From Actinoplanes lobatus (GTDB lineage Bacteria > Actinomycetota > Actinomycetes > Mycobacteriales > Micromonosporaceae), in contig NZ_JACHNC010000001.1 of the NCBI RefSeq assembly GCF_014205215.1, positions 1,121,001 to 1,185,000 on the forward strand: DNA of 64,000 nt, written 5' to 3'. The notes beneath the pieces were generated by a model. The model had not been told where the DNA came from. It saw only the letters and a program-made list of their open reading frames with translations, and did no database searches. Of this stretch, positions 16,701 to 26,009 are shown piece after piece. Numbering within the stretch: position 1 is the first letter of the stretch; every line of letters starts with the position of its first letter. Position numbers and translations under genes: made by a program.

Positions 16701-18646
16701 GCGTTCTCCACCTGCGGGCGGACCTCGGCCAGCTCGCGGTGGCCGGCCGGGGGCAGCAGGCCGAAGTCGTACAGGTAGATGGTGCCGTCGGGGCGGCGGA
16801 TCTCGTACGGCCGCTCGTCGGTGACCCGGACGCCCAGCGAGTGCAGCACCGGCAGGACGGCGGAGAGCATCATCGGCTCGCCGTACCGGTAGACCTTGAA
16901 CCGGACGTCGCGCTCGTCCGGCTGCGGAGTGCCGTCCGCGCCCAGTCGCCGCCGCCGGAACAGGTGCATGGCCAGCTGGCCGGGCTCCTCGAGGAGCTCC
17001 AGCTTGGCCAGGTCCTGCATCCCCTCGTACGGGGTGTGCGTGTTCTTGTAGCTCTCCGGGTAGGCCGCCGAGTACCGCTGGAACAGCCGCCGCGCCTGCT
17101 CGTCGCCGAGTTTGCGCTCCAGCACCAGGGAGAAGTCGTCGTCCCACATCCGGGTCGCGTCGGCGAGCCGCTCGGCCAGCTCGTTCGGGTCCAACTGGCC
17201 GGGCGGGGCGGCCGGGTCGGTACGCACGATGAAGTGCACCCGCGCCAGCATCCGCTCGGTGACCCGGGTCGTGTAGTCCACCCCGACGCCGTTCAGCTCA
17301 CGGAGCAGGATCTCCTGCATGCGCAGCCGGTTGCCGGTGGTGAAGCGGTCCCGGGGCAGGTAGATGAGGCAGGAGATGAACCGGCCGTACCCGTCGCGGC
17401 GCAGGAAGAGGCGCAGCTGCCGGCGGCCGGCCATCCGCAGCACCCCGATGACCGCCTCGTACAGGTCGTCGGTCTTGATCTGGAAGAGCTCGTCCCGGGG
17501 GTAGGTCTCCAGGATCTGGAGCAGGTCCTTGCCGGAGTGGCCGCGCGGCGACAGGCCCGAACGGTCCATCACCTCCTGCACCTTGCGCCGGACCACCGGC
17601 AGCTCGCGCACGCTCGTCCGGTACGCCGAGCTGGAGAACAGGCCGAGGAACCGCCGCTCGCCGACCACCTCGCCGGCCTCGTCGAACAGCTTCACGCCGA
17701 TGTAGTCGAGGTACGCGGAGCGGTGCACGCTGGCCCGCGAGTTGGCCTTGGTGATCACCAGGAGCCGCTTCTCCATGGCCCGCTCGTAGATCTCCGGGGC
17801 CATCTCCTCGGCCAGCCGGCGCGGCTTGCTCGCCCCGCGCAGGATGCCCAGCCCGGTGCCCGGAACCGCGGACAGGACCCCGTCGTCCAGCCGGTACTCC
17901 CGGTACCCCAGGAAGGTGAAGTGATCGTTGGCCAGCCACTTGAGCAGCTCGATCGAGTCGGTGAGGTCCTTGTCCGGCACCGGTGAGGGGTGCTCGGAGC
18001 CCCGGGCGGCGGCCAGCTCGTCGGAGATGACCATGGCCCGCTGGCGCATCCGCGGCCAGTCCTCCACCGCGTCCCGTACGTCGGTGAGCACCCGCCGCAC
18101 CTCGTTGAGCAGTTGCTCGCGGGCCTCCGGGCGGCGGACCGGGTCGATCTCGATCCGGATCCAGCTCTCCACCAGGTCGCCCTCGATGGCGTCGTCCGGC
18201 TCCACCTCGGCCTCGAGGTGGGCCAGCGCCCCGAGCGGCTCGCGGCGCACCACGATCAGCGGGTGAACCGTCAGATACACCTGGAGGTTGTGGGCGTTGA
18301 GCAGGGCGATCACCGAGTCGACCAGGAACGGCATGTCGTCGGTGACGATCCGCAGGACGCTGTGCGACTGCGACCCGGACGGCTCGGTGATGGCGAGTTT
18401 CAGCTCACCGGGCAGCCGGTTGCGGGCCAGTTCGCGGTGCTCCGCCGCGGCCGCGAACATCTCCTGGGGTGTGTATCCGACCAGTTCCTCGTCGGGTGCG
18501 AACCGCCAGAAGCGGCCCACCAGAGATGCGGTCGTGTGGTCGTCCCCCGCCTGTTCGACAGCCTGCGCCACCAACCGCTCAGCGTTTGGCACATCGTCGA
18601 GAACGGTCTGATCAGAATCGGTCGCTGCCTCGTCGGCGACAGCCAT
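13778..18646 (-). CDS. gdh: Large NAD-specific glutamate dehydrogenase
   Basis: The 1622-residue product belongs to the 180-kDa class of NAD-glutamate dehydrogenases known from Streptomyces, Pseudomonas and mycobacteria. It converts glutamate to 2-oxoglutarate and ammonia. Long N-terminal regulatory regions precede a catalytic core with RFGAVARGGLRWSDRREDFR near 825-845, GAKGGFVLK near 870, KGTATFSDIAN and GGSAGYDHKKMGITARGAWE. The length is full for the class. It is divergent from a PBP gene and transcribed alone. Such enzymes are allosterically controlled by aspartate or arginine in relatives. Confidence 0.95.
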   Translation of the reverse strand: MAVADEAATDSDQTVLDDVPNAERLVAQAVEQAGDDHTTASLVGRFWRFAPDEELVGYTPQEMFAAAAEHRELARNRLPGELKLAITEPSGSQSHSVLRIVTDDMPFLVDSVIALLNAHNLQVYLTVHPLIVVRREPLGALAHLEAEVEPDDAIEGDLVESWIRIEIDPVRRPEAREQLLNEVRRVLTDVRDAVEDWPRMRQRAMVISDELAAARGSEHPSPVPDKDLTDSIELLKWLANDHFTFLGYREYRLDDGVLSAVPGTGLGILRGASKPRRLAEEMAPEIYERAMEKRLLVITKANSRASVHRSAYLDYIGVKLFDEAGEVVGERRFLGLFSSSAYRTSVRELPVVRRKVQEVMDRSGLSPRGHSGKDLLQILETYPRDELFQIKTDDLYEAVIGVLRMAGRRQLRLFLRRDGYGRFISCLIYLPRDRFTTGNRLRMQEILLRELNGVGVDYTTRVTERMLARVHFIVRTDPAAPPGQLDPNELAERLADATRMWDDDFSLVLERKLGDEQARRLFQRYSAAYPESYKNTHTPYEGMQDLAKLELLEEPGQLAMHLFRRRRLGADGTPQPDERDVRFKVYRYGEPMMLSAVLPVLHSLGVRVTDERPYEIRRPDGTIYLYDFGLLPPAGHRELAEVRPQVENAFAAAWRGEAEVDGFNELVLRAGLTWRQVVVLRAYAKYLRQAGNVFTQQYVESTFTAYPEIAGLLVRLFEVRFSPALPIGEAERTRRAGELRGRITELLDQVESLDQDRILRSYLTLIEATLRTSFYQRGVEGRPKSYVAFKLDPQAIPELPQPRPKFEIFVYSPRFEGVHLRFGAVARGGLRWSDRREDFRTEVLGLVKAQMVKNSVIVPVGAKGGFVLKQKPGDRDEAVECYQSFITALLDVTDNILSGKIVPPEDVVRHDGDDPYLVVAADKGTATFSDIANEISVRKDFWMGDAFASGGSAGYDHKKMGITARGAWESVKKHFRDLGTDTQSEDFTVVGVGDMSGDVFGNGMLLSQHIRLVAAFDHRHIFLDPDPDSAISYAERERLFGLPRSSWADYDASLISEGGGVYPRSAKSIPVSPQVRVALGLGEAPAISPADLMRAILKAPVDLLFNGGIGTYVKGAAESHAEVGDKGNDAIRINGSDLRVKVVGEGGNLGLTQRGRIEFARSGGRVFTDFIDNSAGVDCSDHEVNIKILLGGAVVDGELSLPERDELLAAMTGEVGELVLRDNYEQAMALGNARSQAHSLLPVHRRLLTSLEERGELNRELEALPSDLELAARYENGQGLTPPEFAVLLAYVKISLEREVLADELVDEAWTTDVLSGYFPTPLRERFAGRMAGHRLRREIISTALVNEVVNRGGTSFVYRAMEESGASAADVIRAYVVVRDVFGLEEIWAAGEALDNRVPTSAQTLVFLETRRLLDRAVRWLVSTRRSPLDVPGEIAKLRPGISTLLPLLPEVIVGAERRALFDRIAELVAKDVPEDLAAAVSRVFYGFGLLDVLETAAAIDRDAEEVAQVYFVLSERFGVDALLSHISRLPRGDRWQTLARMALRYDLYAALAALTAEVLHSTPSTASPEDRVSEWEQVNAASIARASNAMGDVDDSPADLAALSVLLRQIRTLVKTSSAG

Positions 18647-18876
18647 GGTCCGGCGCTCCCCTCACCCACGGCATTGTGGGCTCGAACGTGTCGAGCACAG
18701 CCTAGAACCATGCCCATGGCCCACCTCACACCCCGGGTGTGCCAGCGGCGTTTGGGTGGTATCGCCCCATCCGGGAACCCCCACGACGGGCTTGTACCCA
18801 TTACCGTGCGACCTAGCCAATCATGGTTGTCACAGCGTTCACGGTCGTTCACGGTCGTCTCATGGGAGGAACACAC

Positions 18877-20778
18877 ATGCGCCGCACCCCGGCGGGCCTG
18901 TCCGCACTGCTGCTCGTGCTGACCGCGGGCGGGTTGACCGGCTGCTCCGCGGAAGGCCCCGGCGACACCGTCTCCGACTTCCTGAGCGGCTGGTCCGGAG
19001 GCGACCTGAACAAGGTCGGCTTCGTCACCGCGGCCGGCGCCGAGGTTCCCGCGCCCGAGGTGCAGACCCAGATGCGCGACCTCTACGGCGACCTCCTGGA
19101 CCAGAAGGTCACCGTGTCCGGCACCGGCGACGTCAAGACCACCGGCGACGACGCCACCGCGCCGGTCACCGTCAAGTGGGCGCTGCCCGGCGGCGTCGAG
19201 TGGAGCTACCCGAGCACCGTCCGGCTCACCAAGGCCAAGAGCGACGGCTGGCAGGTCGTCTGGGAGCCGGCCATGGTCCAGTCCGAGCTCAGCCCCGGCG
19301 ACAAGCTCCGGCTCCGGCGGGTCGCCCCGGAACGCGCCGCCATCGTCGACGCGAACGGCAAGGCGCTCTTCGGGCCGCAGAAGGTGGTCGTCATCGGCGT
19401 CAGCCCGGAGAAGATCAAGGACCTCGCCCAGCTCCAGAAAGACCTGGCCGCGGCGTTCCGCAAGGTGGACGTCGACGTCGACCTCGGCACCCTGAGGACC
19501 CGCGTCGAACAGTCCGACCCGGGCGCCTTCATCGAACTCGTCACGCTGCGCCGGGCGGTCTACGACAAGATCCGGACGGACGTCCGGCCGCTGGCCGGCA
19601 CCGTCTTCCGCGAGGAGACCCGGTCGCTCGCGCCCACCCGGGAGTTCGCCCGCTCCCTGCTCGGCACCGTCGACCAGGCCACCGAGGAGGACATCGCCAA
19701 CTCCGGCGGGGTGCTCGCGGTCGGTGACAACACCGGGCACGGCGGGCTCCAGGAGAAGTACGACACCACCCTGCGCGGCGTCTCCGGCCTCTCGGTGGTC
19801 ATCGCCCGCGAGGCCGCCGACGGCGCCACCGAGGACACCAAGCTCTTCACCTCCGAGCCGGTCGCCGGCAAACCCGTGAAGATCACCCTGGACACCCGGG
19901 TGCAGAACGCCGCCGACCAGGCCCTCGCCGCCGAGAAACAGCCCAGCTCGCTGGTGGCGATCCGGGTCGGTGACGGCGCCGTGCTGGCCGCCGCCAACGG
20001 GCCCGACCCGGGCGGCGTCAACACCGCCTTCACCGGGCAGGTGCCGCCCGGCTCGACCTTCAAGATGATCTCCGCGTACGGGCTGCTCGCCCGCGACGCG
20101 ATCACCGCCGACACCGCCGTCGACTGCCCGAAGACCCTCACCGTCGACGGCCGCGAGTTCAAGAACTCACACGACACCGCGCTCGGCAAGGTCCCGTTCC
20201 ACGTCGATTTCGCGAAGTCCTGCAACACCGCCTTCGCCGCCCTCGCCCCGAAACTCGGCTCCGCCGGACTCCAGGAGGCGGCCGGCGTCCTCGGCCTCGG
20301 CGGAAAATGGGACCTCGGCGTCGACGCCTACACCGGCCAGGTCTCCGACGGCGGCACCGCCACCGAGCTGGCAGCGGCCGTTTTCGGTCAAGGCAGCACG
20401 GTGGTGAGCCCGCTCGCCATGGCCGCGGCCACCGCGGGCGTCGCCAAGGGACAGTTCCAGGCCCCCACCCTGGTCCTCGACCCGGCGCCCACCGCCACCC
20501 CCGCCCAGCAACTCGACCAGGAGGCCATCACCGCGCTCCGCTCGATGATGCGCGAAGTGGTCACGTCCGGCACGGGCACCGCCCTCCGCTCCGTCCCCGG
20601 CAAACCGGTCTACGGCAAGACCGGCACCGCCGAATTCCAGACCGGCTCCGCCGACACCCACTCCTGGTTCGTCGGCTACCAGGGCGACATCGCCTTCGCC
20701 GTCATGGTCCAGAAGGGCGGCGCCGGCTCCGAGGCCGCCGTCCCGGCCGTAAAACGCTTCCTCACCGCATTGAACTGA
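18877..20778 (+). CDS. Lipoprotein class B penicillin-binding protein
   Basis: The 633-residue product has a lipoprotein signal with lipobox LTGC (Cys23), an NTF2-like MecA_N-type domain (about 28-140), a PBP dimer region (about 150-310) and a transpeptidase domain with S393TFK, S448CN and K581TGT. These three motifs form the active site of DD-transpeptidases that cross-link peptidoglycan and bind beta-lactams. The MecA_N plus lipobox layout is that of low-affinity PBP2a-like proteins, often resistance-linked, common in actinobacteria. The ATG at 18877 follows GGGAGGAA. Divergent from gdh. Actual beta-lactam affinity cannot be read from sequence. Confidence 0.92.
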   Translation: MRRTPAGLSALLLVLTAGGLTGCSAEGPGDTVSDFLSGWSGGDLNKVGFVTAAGAEVPAPEVQTQMRDLYGDLLDQKVTVSGTGDVKTTGDDATAPVTVKWALPGGVEWSYPSTVRLTKAKSDGWQVVWEPAMVQSELSPGDKLRLRRVAPERAAIVDANGKALFGPQKVVVIGVSPEKIKDLAQLQKDLAAAFRKVDVDVDLGTLRTRVEQSDPGAFIELVTLRRAVYDKIRTDVRPLAGTVFREETRSLAPTREFARSLLGTVDQATEEDIANSGGVLAVGDNTGHGGLQEKYDTTLRGVSGLSVVIAREAADGATEDTKLFTSEPVAGKPVKITLDTRVQNAADQALAAEKQPSSLVAIRVGDGAVLAAANGPDPGGVNTAFTGQVPPGSTFKMISAYGLLARDAITADTAVDCPKTLTVDGREFKNSHDTALGKVPFHVDFAKSCNTAFAALAPKLGSAGLQEAAGVLGLGGKWDLGVDAYTGQVSDGGTATELAAAVFGQGSTVVSPLAMAAATAGVAKGQFQAPTLVLDPAPTATPAQQLDQEAITALRSMMREVVTSGTGTALRSVPGKPVYGKTGTAEFQTGSADTHSWFVGYQGDIAFAVMVQKGGAGSEAAVPAVKRFLTALN

Positions 20779-20785
20779 CCTATTT

Positions 20786-20972
20786 CGTACGGGGTGGACC
20801 GCACCCGCCAACGTGGACCGTCCCGTAGCACCCCGCGAGCATCTGCCCGGTCCAGGCCGTGACGCGCCCGCCGGGCCGATGCCTCCGGTCACCCCCACCC
20901 GAACCGATCCGGCCGGCTGCCAGTGCTGTCTCACCCCACCGAAACAGCACCCACAACCAGCCGGGAAGATCC
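20786..20972 (+). repeat. Dispersed intergenic repeat, copy B
   Basis: Begins eight bases past the PBP stop codon. Contains CGCGAGCATCTGCC (20834-20847), shared with the 50.7 kb copy, the core CGCGCCCGCCGGGC (20863-20876), shared with three other copies, and a 43-base module (20930-20972) shared with copy A. It fills most of the gap to the convergent arginase-fold gene. Confidence 0.6.
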
Positions 20973-21010
20973 AGCCGGCCGTGAGGGTCGTTCAGCGGGC
21001 CGGGCAGCGA

Positions 21011-23206
21011 TCAGGCGGCGCCGGGTGGGAGACCGTCGAGAGGGTCCGGGCCCGCGGTCGGCGGGCCGAAGCCGCCGTCCACGGGCGGATCCGCCGGCGG
21101 GCGCGGGCGCAGCATGCCGGGACGGGTCGCGGGGATCGGCTCCGAGTCGAGCAGCGGAGCGGAACCGAGCAGCCGGGAGAGCAGGCGCACCTCGTTCGGC
21201 CCAGACCTGGTGTCCGGTTTGTCACGCGGCGGCACGGATTCCTGATCGGCCGGTTCGGACGTCGCCTCCGGCTCGGCCTCTTCCGGGTCTGAACCGTCCA
21301 GGTCGGCGTCGCCAGGATCGGCGCTCTCCGAATCGGCGCGGTCCCGGTCGGCATGATCCCGGTCGGCGTGGTCTGTATCGGTTCGGCTGGAGCTTTCCGG
21401 GTCTGATCGGTCCGGATCGGCTTCCACGCCGGGGTCGTCACCGGGTTCGCCCACCTGGTAGGAGACCTCAACGGCCTCGCTGTGCGTCGAGCCGTTCGAT
21501 GCCGGGGATGAGCTGAATCGGTCATGGGCTGTCCGGGAGTCGTCCCCGATGCCGGCCGTGCGGCGGCCGTTGGCGCTCCGCGATGTGCCGAGGGCCGCCG
21601 CCAGGACGAACTCCGCGTCCACGGGCAGCGTGTTCTCCATCGGGCGAGCCGACGCGGACCCGCCCCGGCCGCTCTCCGTCGCGGCGTCACCGGAGGAGGA
21701 CGGACCCACCTGTACCGGGATCGCGCCGCGCGCCGCGACACCCGCCCCGGCCCCGGCTGCGGGCTCGCCGAGCGGCACACCGGCGCCTGGGTCGACCGCC
21801 CCCGATCCGCCGGCGGGCGCAACCGGCCCGGACCCGGAATCGGGCGCAACCGGCCCGGACCCGGCTGAGACCGGCGCTTCACCGAGCGGGTTCCCACCAG
21901 CGGAATCGACCGCCCCCGCGCTGCCGGACGCGGCCCCGGACCCCGGCTCACCGGCTGATGCGCCGTCTGCGGGATCCGCCGTCTGCGCATCAGACGATTC
22001 GGCCCTGGCTGACGCCTCGCCGGCCGGCGCCCCGCCCGCGGCGGCTTCCGAACCCGGCCCGGCTCCGGGCGCGGACTCGGCGAGCGCGGTTCCACCAGCG
22101 GAGTCACCGGTCGTCGCCGAGCCGGGCCGCTCGCCGGCCGACGTGCGGGAAGGCTCAGTGGCCGACGTAGCGGTGTCGGCCGCCTCGAAGTCCGGTGCGG
22201 CGGGCGCGGCCGGGTCGCCGGCGGCCGCCTTGAGGTCCGGTGTGGCCGTGGTGGCCAGGTCGCGGCGGGCCGCGACCAGGTCCGGGCGCGGGGTCGTGGC
22301 CCGGACCGGGGACAACCCGCTCGCCACGGCGGACGTGATCTCGGCGGCGTACCGGCCGTCCGGGTCGTAGTCCGGGTCGAAGACGGTGATCTCGACGCCC
22401 AGGCAGTGCGGGGACTCGACCAGGCCGGCCAGCAGCAACTCCAGCTCGGGGAAGGCGATGCCGCCCGGGTCGGGGGCGTCGACGGCGGGCATGACGGCCG
22501 GGTCGAGGACGTCGACGTCCACGTGCACCCAGTAGCCGGCGCAGTCGACGAGCTGGTCGCGGGCCCACTGGGCGCTGCGGGCGGCGCCCTCGGCACGCAG
22601 CGCGGGGACCGGCCGCGTCACGATGCCGGCGGCCTGGAGGTCGAGGCGGTACTCGTCCTGGGCGCGGATGCCGAGGACGACCACGTCGATGTCGCGGAAG
22701 TACGGCCGGCGGGACTCGATGGCCGCGAGGTTCGCCTGGCCGCGGCCGGTGACGAGGGCGAGGTCCTCACCGGCGGCGGCGCCCACGTACGACGCGTTGC
22801 CGGGGTGCCGGAAGTCGGAGTGACCGTCCACGAACACCAGCCCGATGCGGCCGCCGACCGCGTCGCCGAGCCGGTGCATGGCGATGCCCGATCCGATCAG
22901 GATGGAGCAGTCCCCGCCGAGGACGACCGGGAACTCGCCGCCGTCGATGATGGCGCCGATCCGGTCGGCGAGCGCCCGCGAGTATGCGGCGATCTCGGCG
23001 GCGTGGGCCACCCCGTCGCCGGGTCGCCAGTCGCCCGGGTCGTACCGCGGCGGGGTGAGGCAGCCCGCGTCGCGGGCGGCGAGGCGGGTGAGCAGGCCCT
23101 GATCGCGGAGGGCGCCGGGCGCTTTGGCGCAGCCCGGCACCGACGTCGCGGTCGGCGGGCGCAGGCCGAGATTGGACGGCGCGTCCAGAACGGCGATGCG
23201 GCGCAC
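21011..23206 (-). CDS. Arginase/agmatinase-family protein with a long disordered tail
   Basis: Residues 1-300 form a complete ureohydrolase domain with manganese ligands in GGDCS (97-101), DGHSD (127-131) and HVDVDVLDP (228-236). Such enzymes cleave arginine, agmatine or related guanidino compounds to urea. Residues 301-731 are low-complexity: a Gly/Ser/Ala/Pro-rich part, an acidic part with repeats such as DHADRDHADRDRAD, and a Pro-rich end. Typical family members stop near 300 residues, so the tail is unusual. The GTG start follows AGGAGGG. It lies 61 bases downstream of the thioredoxin-TPR gene. Confidence 0.85.
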   Translation of the reverse strand: MRRIAVLDAPSNLGLRPPTATSVPGCAKAPGALRDQGLLTRLAARDAGCLTPPRYDPGDWRPGDGVAHAAEIAAYSRALADRIGAIIDGGEFPVVLGGDCSILIGSGIAMHRLGDAVGGRIGLVFVDGHSDFRHPGNASYVGAAAGEDLALVTGRGQANLAAIESRRPYFRDIDVVVLGIRAQDEYRLDLQAAGIVTRPVPALRAEGAARSAQWARDQLVDCAGYWVHVDVDVLDPAVMPAVDAPDPGGIAFPELELLLAGLVESPHCLGVEITVFDPDYDPDGRYAAEITSAVASGLSPVRATTPRPDLVAARRDLATTATPDLKAAAGDPAAPAAPDFEAADTATSATEPSRTSAGERPGSATTGDSAGGTALAESAPGAGPGSEAAAGGAPAGEASARAESSDAQTADPADGASAGEPGSGAASGSAGAVDSAGGNPLGEAPVSAGSGPVAPDSGSGPVAPAGGSGAVDPGAGVPLGEPAAGAGAGVAARGAIPVQVGPSSSGDAATESGRGGSASARPMENTLPVDAEFVLAAALGTSRSANGRRTAGIGDDSRTAHDRFSSSPASNGSTHSEAVEVSYQVGEPGDDPGVEADPDRSDPESSSRTDTDHADRDHADRDRADSESADPGDADLDGSDPEEAEPEATSEPADQESVPPRDKPDTRSGPNEVRLLSRLLGSAPLLDSEPIPATRPGMLRPRPPADPPVDGGFGPPTAGPDPLDGLPPGAA

Positions 23207-23226
23207 GACGCCCTCCTTCGTTCGAC

Positions 23227-23274
23227 AACCGCGGGCTACGAGAACCGCAGCCTACGAGAACCGCGGGCTAGAAG
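23227..23274. repeat. Three 16-base tandem repeats across a stop codon
   Basis: Three head-to-tail units (23227-23242, 23243-23258, 23259-23274) of the form AACCGCGGGCTACGAG with few changes. The third unit supplies the stop codon of the thioredoxin-TPR gene; the others lie in the leader of the arginase-fold gene. Confidence 0.85.
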
Positions 23275-24197
23275 AGCGCGCTGGCCAGCGCACGCCGCGC
23301 GCCGGCGACCGCGGGGTCCTCCGGGCCGGCCACGAGGAACAGCGACAGCAGGTGCTTGCGGACGGCCTCCCGGTCGTCGCCGGTGGTCCGCTTGATCAGG
23401 GCGATCAGGCGGGCGTACGCGTCCGGAGCCTGACCGCTGAGCACCTCGATGTCGGCGGCGAGCCGCTGGGCGGCCACGTCGTCGGGGTCGGCGGCGGCCT
23501 TGGCCAGCACGGACGACGGGTCGGCGCCGCTGATCCGCCGGTACAGCTCGACCTGGGCGAGGCCGGACTCGGCGGCCGCGTCGGCGGGCGACTCGGCCAG
23601 GATCTTCCGGTACGCCGCCTCGGCCTCGTCCAGGTCGCCGGTCATCAGGGCGTCGTCGGCCGCGTCGAGGCGCGGGTCCTCGGGGGTGGCCACCTCGACC
23701 CCGGCCGCCTTGAGGACGGCGTCGATGTATTGCCGGATCTGGGCCTCGGGCAGGACTCCGCTGAAGCCCTCCACCGGCTGCCCGCCGATCACCGCGGTCA
23801 CCTGGGGGATGCCCTGCACCCGGAACACCTGCGCCAGGCGCGGGTTGAGATCCACATTGACCTTGCCGAGTATCCACGCACCGCCGTACTCAGCGGCCAG
23901 GCGCTCCAGCACCGGCGACAGCTTCTTGCACGGGTCGCACCAGTCGGCCCAGAAGTCCAGAAGCACCGGAGTGGTCAGTGACCGCTCCAGAACGGCCTGG
24001 AAGTCGGCCTCTGTGACATCGATGACCGTCTCCGGATTGACGCCGGGCACCGTGCCCGGCACGCCCGCGTCCGGGGTGGCCGCGGGGGCGGCGGGACTGC
24101 TGGGGGCGGCCGGTTTGGCCGGTGCCGCGGGGCGCAGCGCGCTGAGATCGACCGCGCCGCGGGTGAAGATCGACGGAGTGGTCCGTGGGTCGCTCAT
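23268..24197 (-). CDS. Thioredoxin-domain TPR co-chaperone (CnoX/YbbN-like)
   Basis: The 309-residue product has a low-complexity Ala/Pro N-terminus (about 20-50), a thioredoxin domain (about 56-165) with active site WADWCDPCK (Cys87, Cys90), and C-terminal TPR-like helices (about 170-309). This is the CnoX/YbbN layout; those proteins guard clients from oxidation and pass them to chaperones. Here CDPC is a redox-capable motif, whereas E. coli CnoX has SxxC. Its stop codon lies inside a tandem 16-base repeat. It is followed by the arginase-fold gene. Confidence 0.87.
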   Translation of the reverse strand: MSDPRTTPSIFTRGAVDLSALRPAAPAKPAAPSSPAAPAATPDAGVPGTVPGVNPETVIDVTEADFQAVLERSLTTPVLLDFWADWCDPCKKLSPVLERLAAEYGGAWILGKVNVDLNPRLAQVFRVQGIPQVTAVIGGQPVEGFSGVLPEAQIRQYIDAVLKAAGVEVATPEDPRLDAADDALMTGDLDEAEAAYRKILAESPADAAAESGLAQVELYRRISGADPSSVLAKAAADPDDVAAQRLAADIEVLSGQAPDAYARLIALIKRTTGDDREAVRKHLLSLFLVAGPEDPAVAGARRALASALF

Positions 24198-24268
24198 GGT
24201 TACCTAGTCTCGCACGCTGTCACGCCTGTTCGCGCCGCCACCAGCCCCTCGATATCGGACGTCACAAC

Positions 24269-24298
24269 GACCCGGCCGGCCCGGGAGCCGGCCGGGTC
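24269..24298 (-). terminator. Hairpin downstream of the acyl-CoA mutase gene
   Basis: A 12-base perfect stem (24269-24280 with 24287-24298) and a 6-base loop lie seven bases past the mutase stop codon. Very GC-rich, no U-tract; probable terminator of the actinobacterial type. Confidence 0.65.
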
Positions 24299-24304
24299 CG
24301 GTGG

Positions 24305-25978
24305 TCAGAAGCGCGGCGGCTCCCGGTAGATCCCCCACTCCGATTTCAGCACGCCGCAGATCTCGCCGAGGGTGGCTTCGGCACGGACGGCGTCGAGCAT
24401 CGCGGGGATCATGTTCTCCCCGGTACGGGCCAGCGCGACCATCCGTTCCAGAGCCGCTTTCACCCGTACCCCGTCGCGGTCGGTCTTGCGGGCGGAGAGC
24501 TCGCGCCGCTGCACCTGCTCGACCTCGTGGGAGACGCGCAGGATCTCCAGCTCCTTGGCCAGGGTGCTGTTGTGCGCGTTGACGCCGACCACCTTCTTGT
24601 CGCCCTTCTCCAGCGCCTGCTGGTAGGCGAACGCGGCCTCGGCGATGTGCGCGGTGAACCAGCCGTCCTCGATGCCCCGCAGGATGCCGGCGGTGATGCT
24701 GCCGTCGTGGCCGAGCTCGCGGATCCGGGTGAAGATCTCCTCCGCCTCGGCCTCGATCCGGTCGGTGAGCGCCTCCACGTACCACGATCCGCCGAGCGGG
24801 TCGGCCACATTGACCACCCCGGTCTCCTCCATGATCACCTGCTGGGTGCGCAGGGCGATCTCGGCGGACTCGTCGGTGGGCAGTGCGAGGGTCTCGTCGA
24901 GGGCGTTGGTGTGCAGCGAGTTGGTGCCGCCGAGGACCGCGGAGAGCGCCTCGATGGCGGTCCGGACCACGTTGTTGACCGGCTGCTGGGCGGTGAGCGA
25001 GACCCCGGCGGTCTGCGTGTGGAACTTGAGCCACAGCGCCTTCTCGCTGGTGGCGCCGTAGTCGTCGCGCAGGTGCCGGGCCCAGATCCGCCGGGCCGCG
25101 CGGAACTTGGCGATCTCCTCGAAGAAGTCCACGTGCGCGTCGAAGAAGAAGCTCAGCCCGGGCGCGAACTGGTTGACGTCGAGGCCGCGGGACAGTCCCA
25201 GTTCGACGTAGCCGAAGCCGTCGGCCAGCGTGTACGCCAGCTCCTGCGCGGCGGTCGAGCCGGCCTCCCGGATGTGGTAGCCGCTCACCGACAGCGGCTT
25301 GTACTTCGGGATCTCGGCGGCGCAGTACTCCATCAGGTCGCCGATCAGGCGCAGGTGCGGCTCCGGGGCGAAGAGCCACTCCTTCTGCGCGATGTACTCC
25401 TTGAAGATGTCGGTCTGGAGGGTGCCGTCGAGGTCGCGCAGGTTGACGCCCTGCCGTTCGGCGGCCACCAGGTACATGCAGAAGACCGGCACCGCCGGGC
25501 CGGAGATGGTCATGCTGGTGGTGACGTCCTGGAGCGGGATGCCCTCGAACAGCACCTCCATGTCGGCGGCCGAGTCGATCGCGACGCCGCAGTGCCCGAC
25601 CTCGCCGAGCGACTCGGGCTCGTCGGAGTCGCGGCCCATCAGGGTGGGCATGTCGAACGCGACGCTGAGACCGCCGCCGCCGGCGGCCAGGATCATCTTG
25701 TAGCGCTCGTTGGTCTGCCGCGCGTTGCCGAACCCCGCGAACTGGCGGATGGTCCAGGTCCGTCCGCGGTATCCGGTCGGATAGAGACCCCGGGTGTACG
25801 GGAACTCGCCCGGCCATCCGATCCGCTCGAATCCGGGATGGGCGGCGCCTTCGGGGGGCCCGTAGACGGGGTCGACCGTCACGCCGGAGAGCGTGGTGAA
25901 GTCGGCGTCCCGCTTGCGGGCCGCATCGTAGCGTCGTTGCCAGCGTTCCCGGCCGGCATGGATCTCGGCAGCGTCCAT
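24305..25978 (-). CDS. Methylmalonyl-CoA mutase-family large subunit lacking the B12 domain
   Basis: The 557-residue product covers only the substrate-binding barrel of acyl-CoA mutases: [19 protein letters not shown] near 68-86, [18 protein letters not shown] near 103-120 and [18 protein letters not shown] near 330-347. It ends near [11 protein letters not shown] with no cobalamin-binding DxHxxG domain. Like IcmA or split archaeal mutases, it would need a separate B12-binding subunit of about 140 residues, not in the window. The substrate may be methylmalonyl-, isobutyryl- or another branched acyl-CoA. MeaB and the epimerase are encoded nearby, which supports a real B12 mutase system. Confidence 0.88.
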   Translation of the reverse strand: MDAAEIHAGRERWQRRYDAARKRDADFTTLSGVTVDPVYGPPEGAAHPGFERIGWPGEFPYTRGLYPTGYRGRTWTIRQFAGFGNARQTNERYKMILAAGGGGLSVAFDMPTLMGRDSDEPESLGEVGHCGVAIDSAADMEVLFEGIPLQDVTTSMTISGPAVPVFCMYLVAAERQGVNLRDLDGTLQTDIFKEYIAQKEWLFAPEPHLRLIGDLMEYCAAEIPKYKPLSVSGYHIREAGSTAAQELAYTLADGFGYVELGLSRGLDVNQFAPGLSFFFDAHVDFFEEIAKFRAARRIWARHLRDDYGATSEKALWLKFHTQTAGVSLTAQQPVNNVVRTAIEALSAVLGGTNSLHTNALDETLALPTDESAEIALRTQQVIMEETGVVNVADPLGGSWYVEALTDRIEAEAEEIFTRIRELGHDGSITAGILRGIEDGWFTAHIAEAAFAYQQALEKGDKKVVGVNAHNSTLAKELEILRVSHEVEQVQRRELSARKTDRDGVRVKAALERMVALARTGENMIPAMLDAVRAEATLGEICGVLKSEWGIYREPPRF

Positions 25979-26009
25979 GCGGCCATCGTAGAGCAGAACT
26001 GAACGATCA

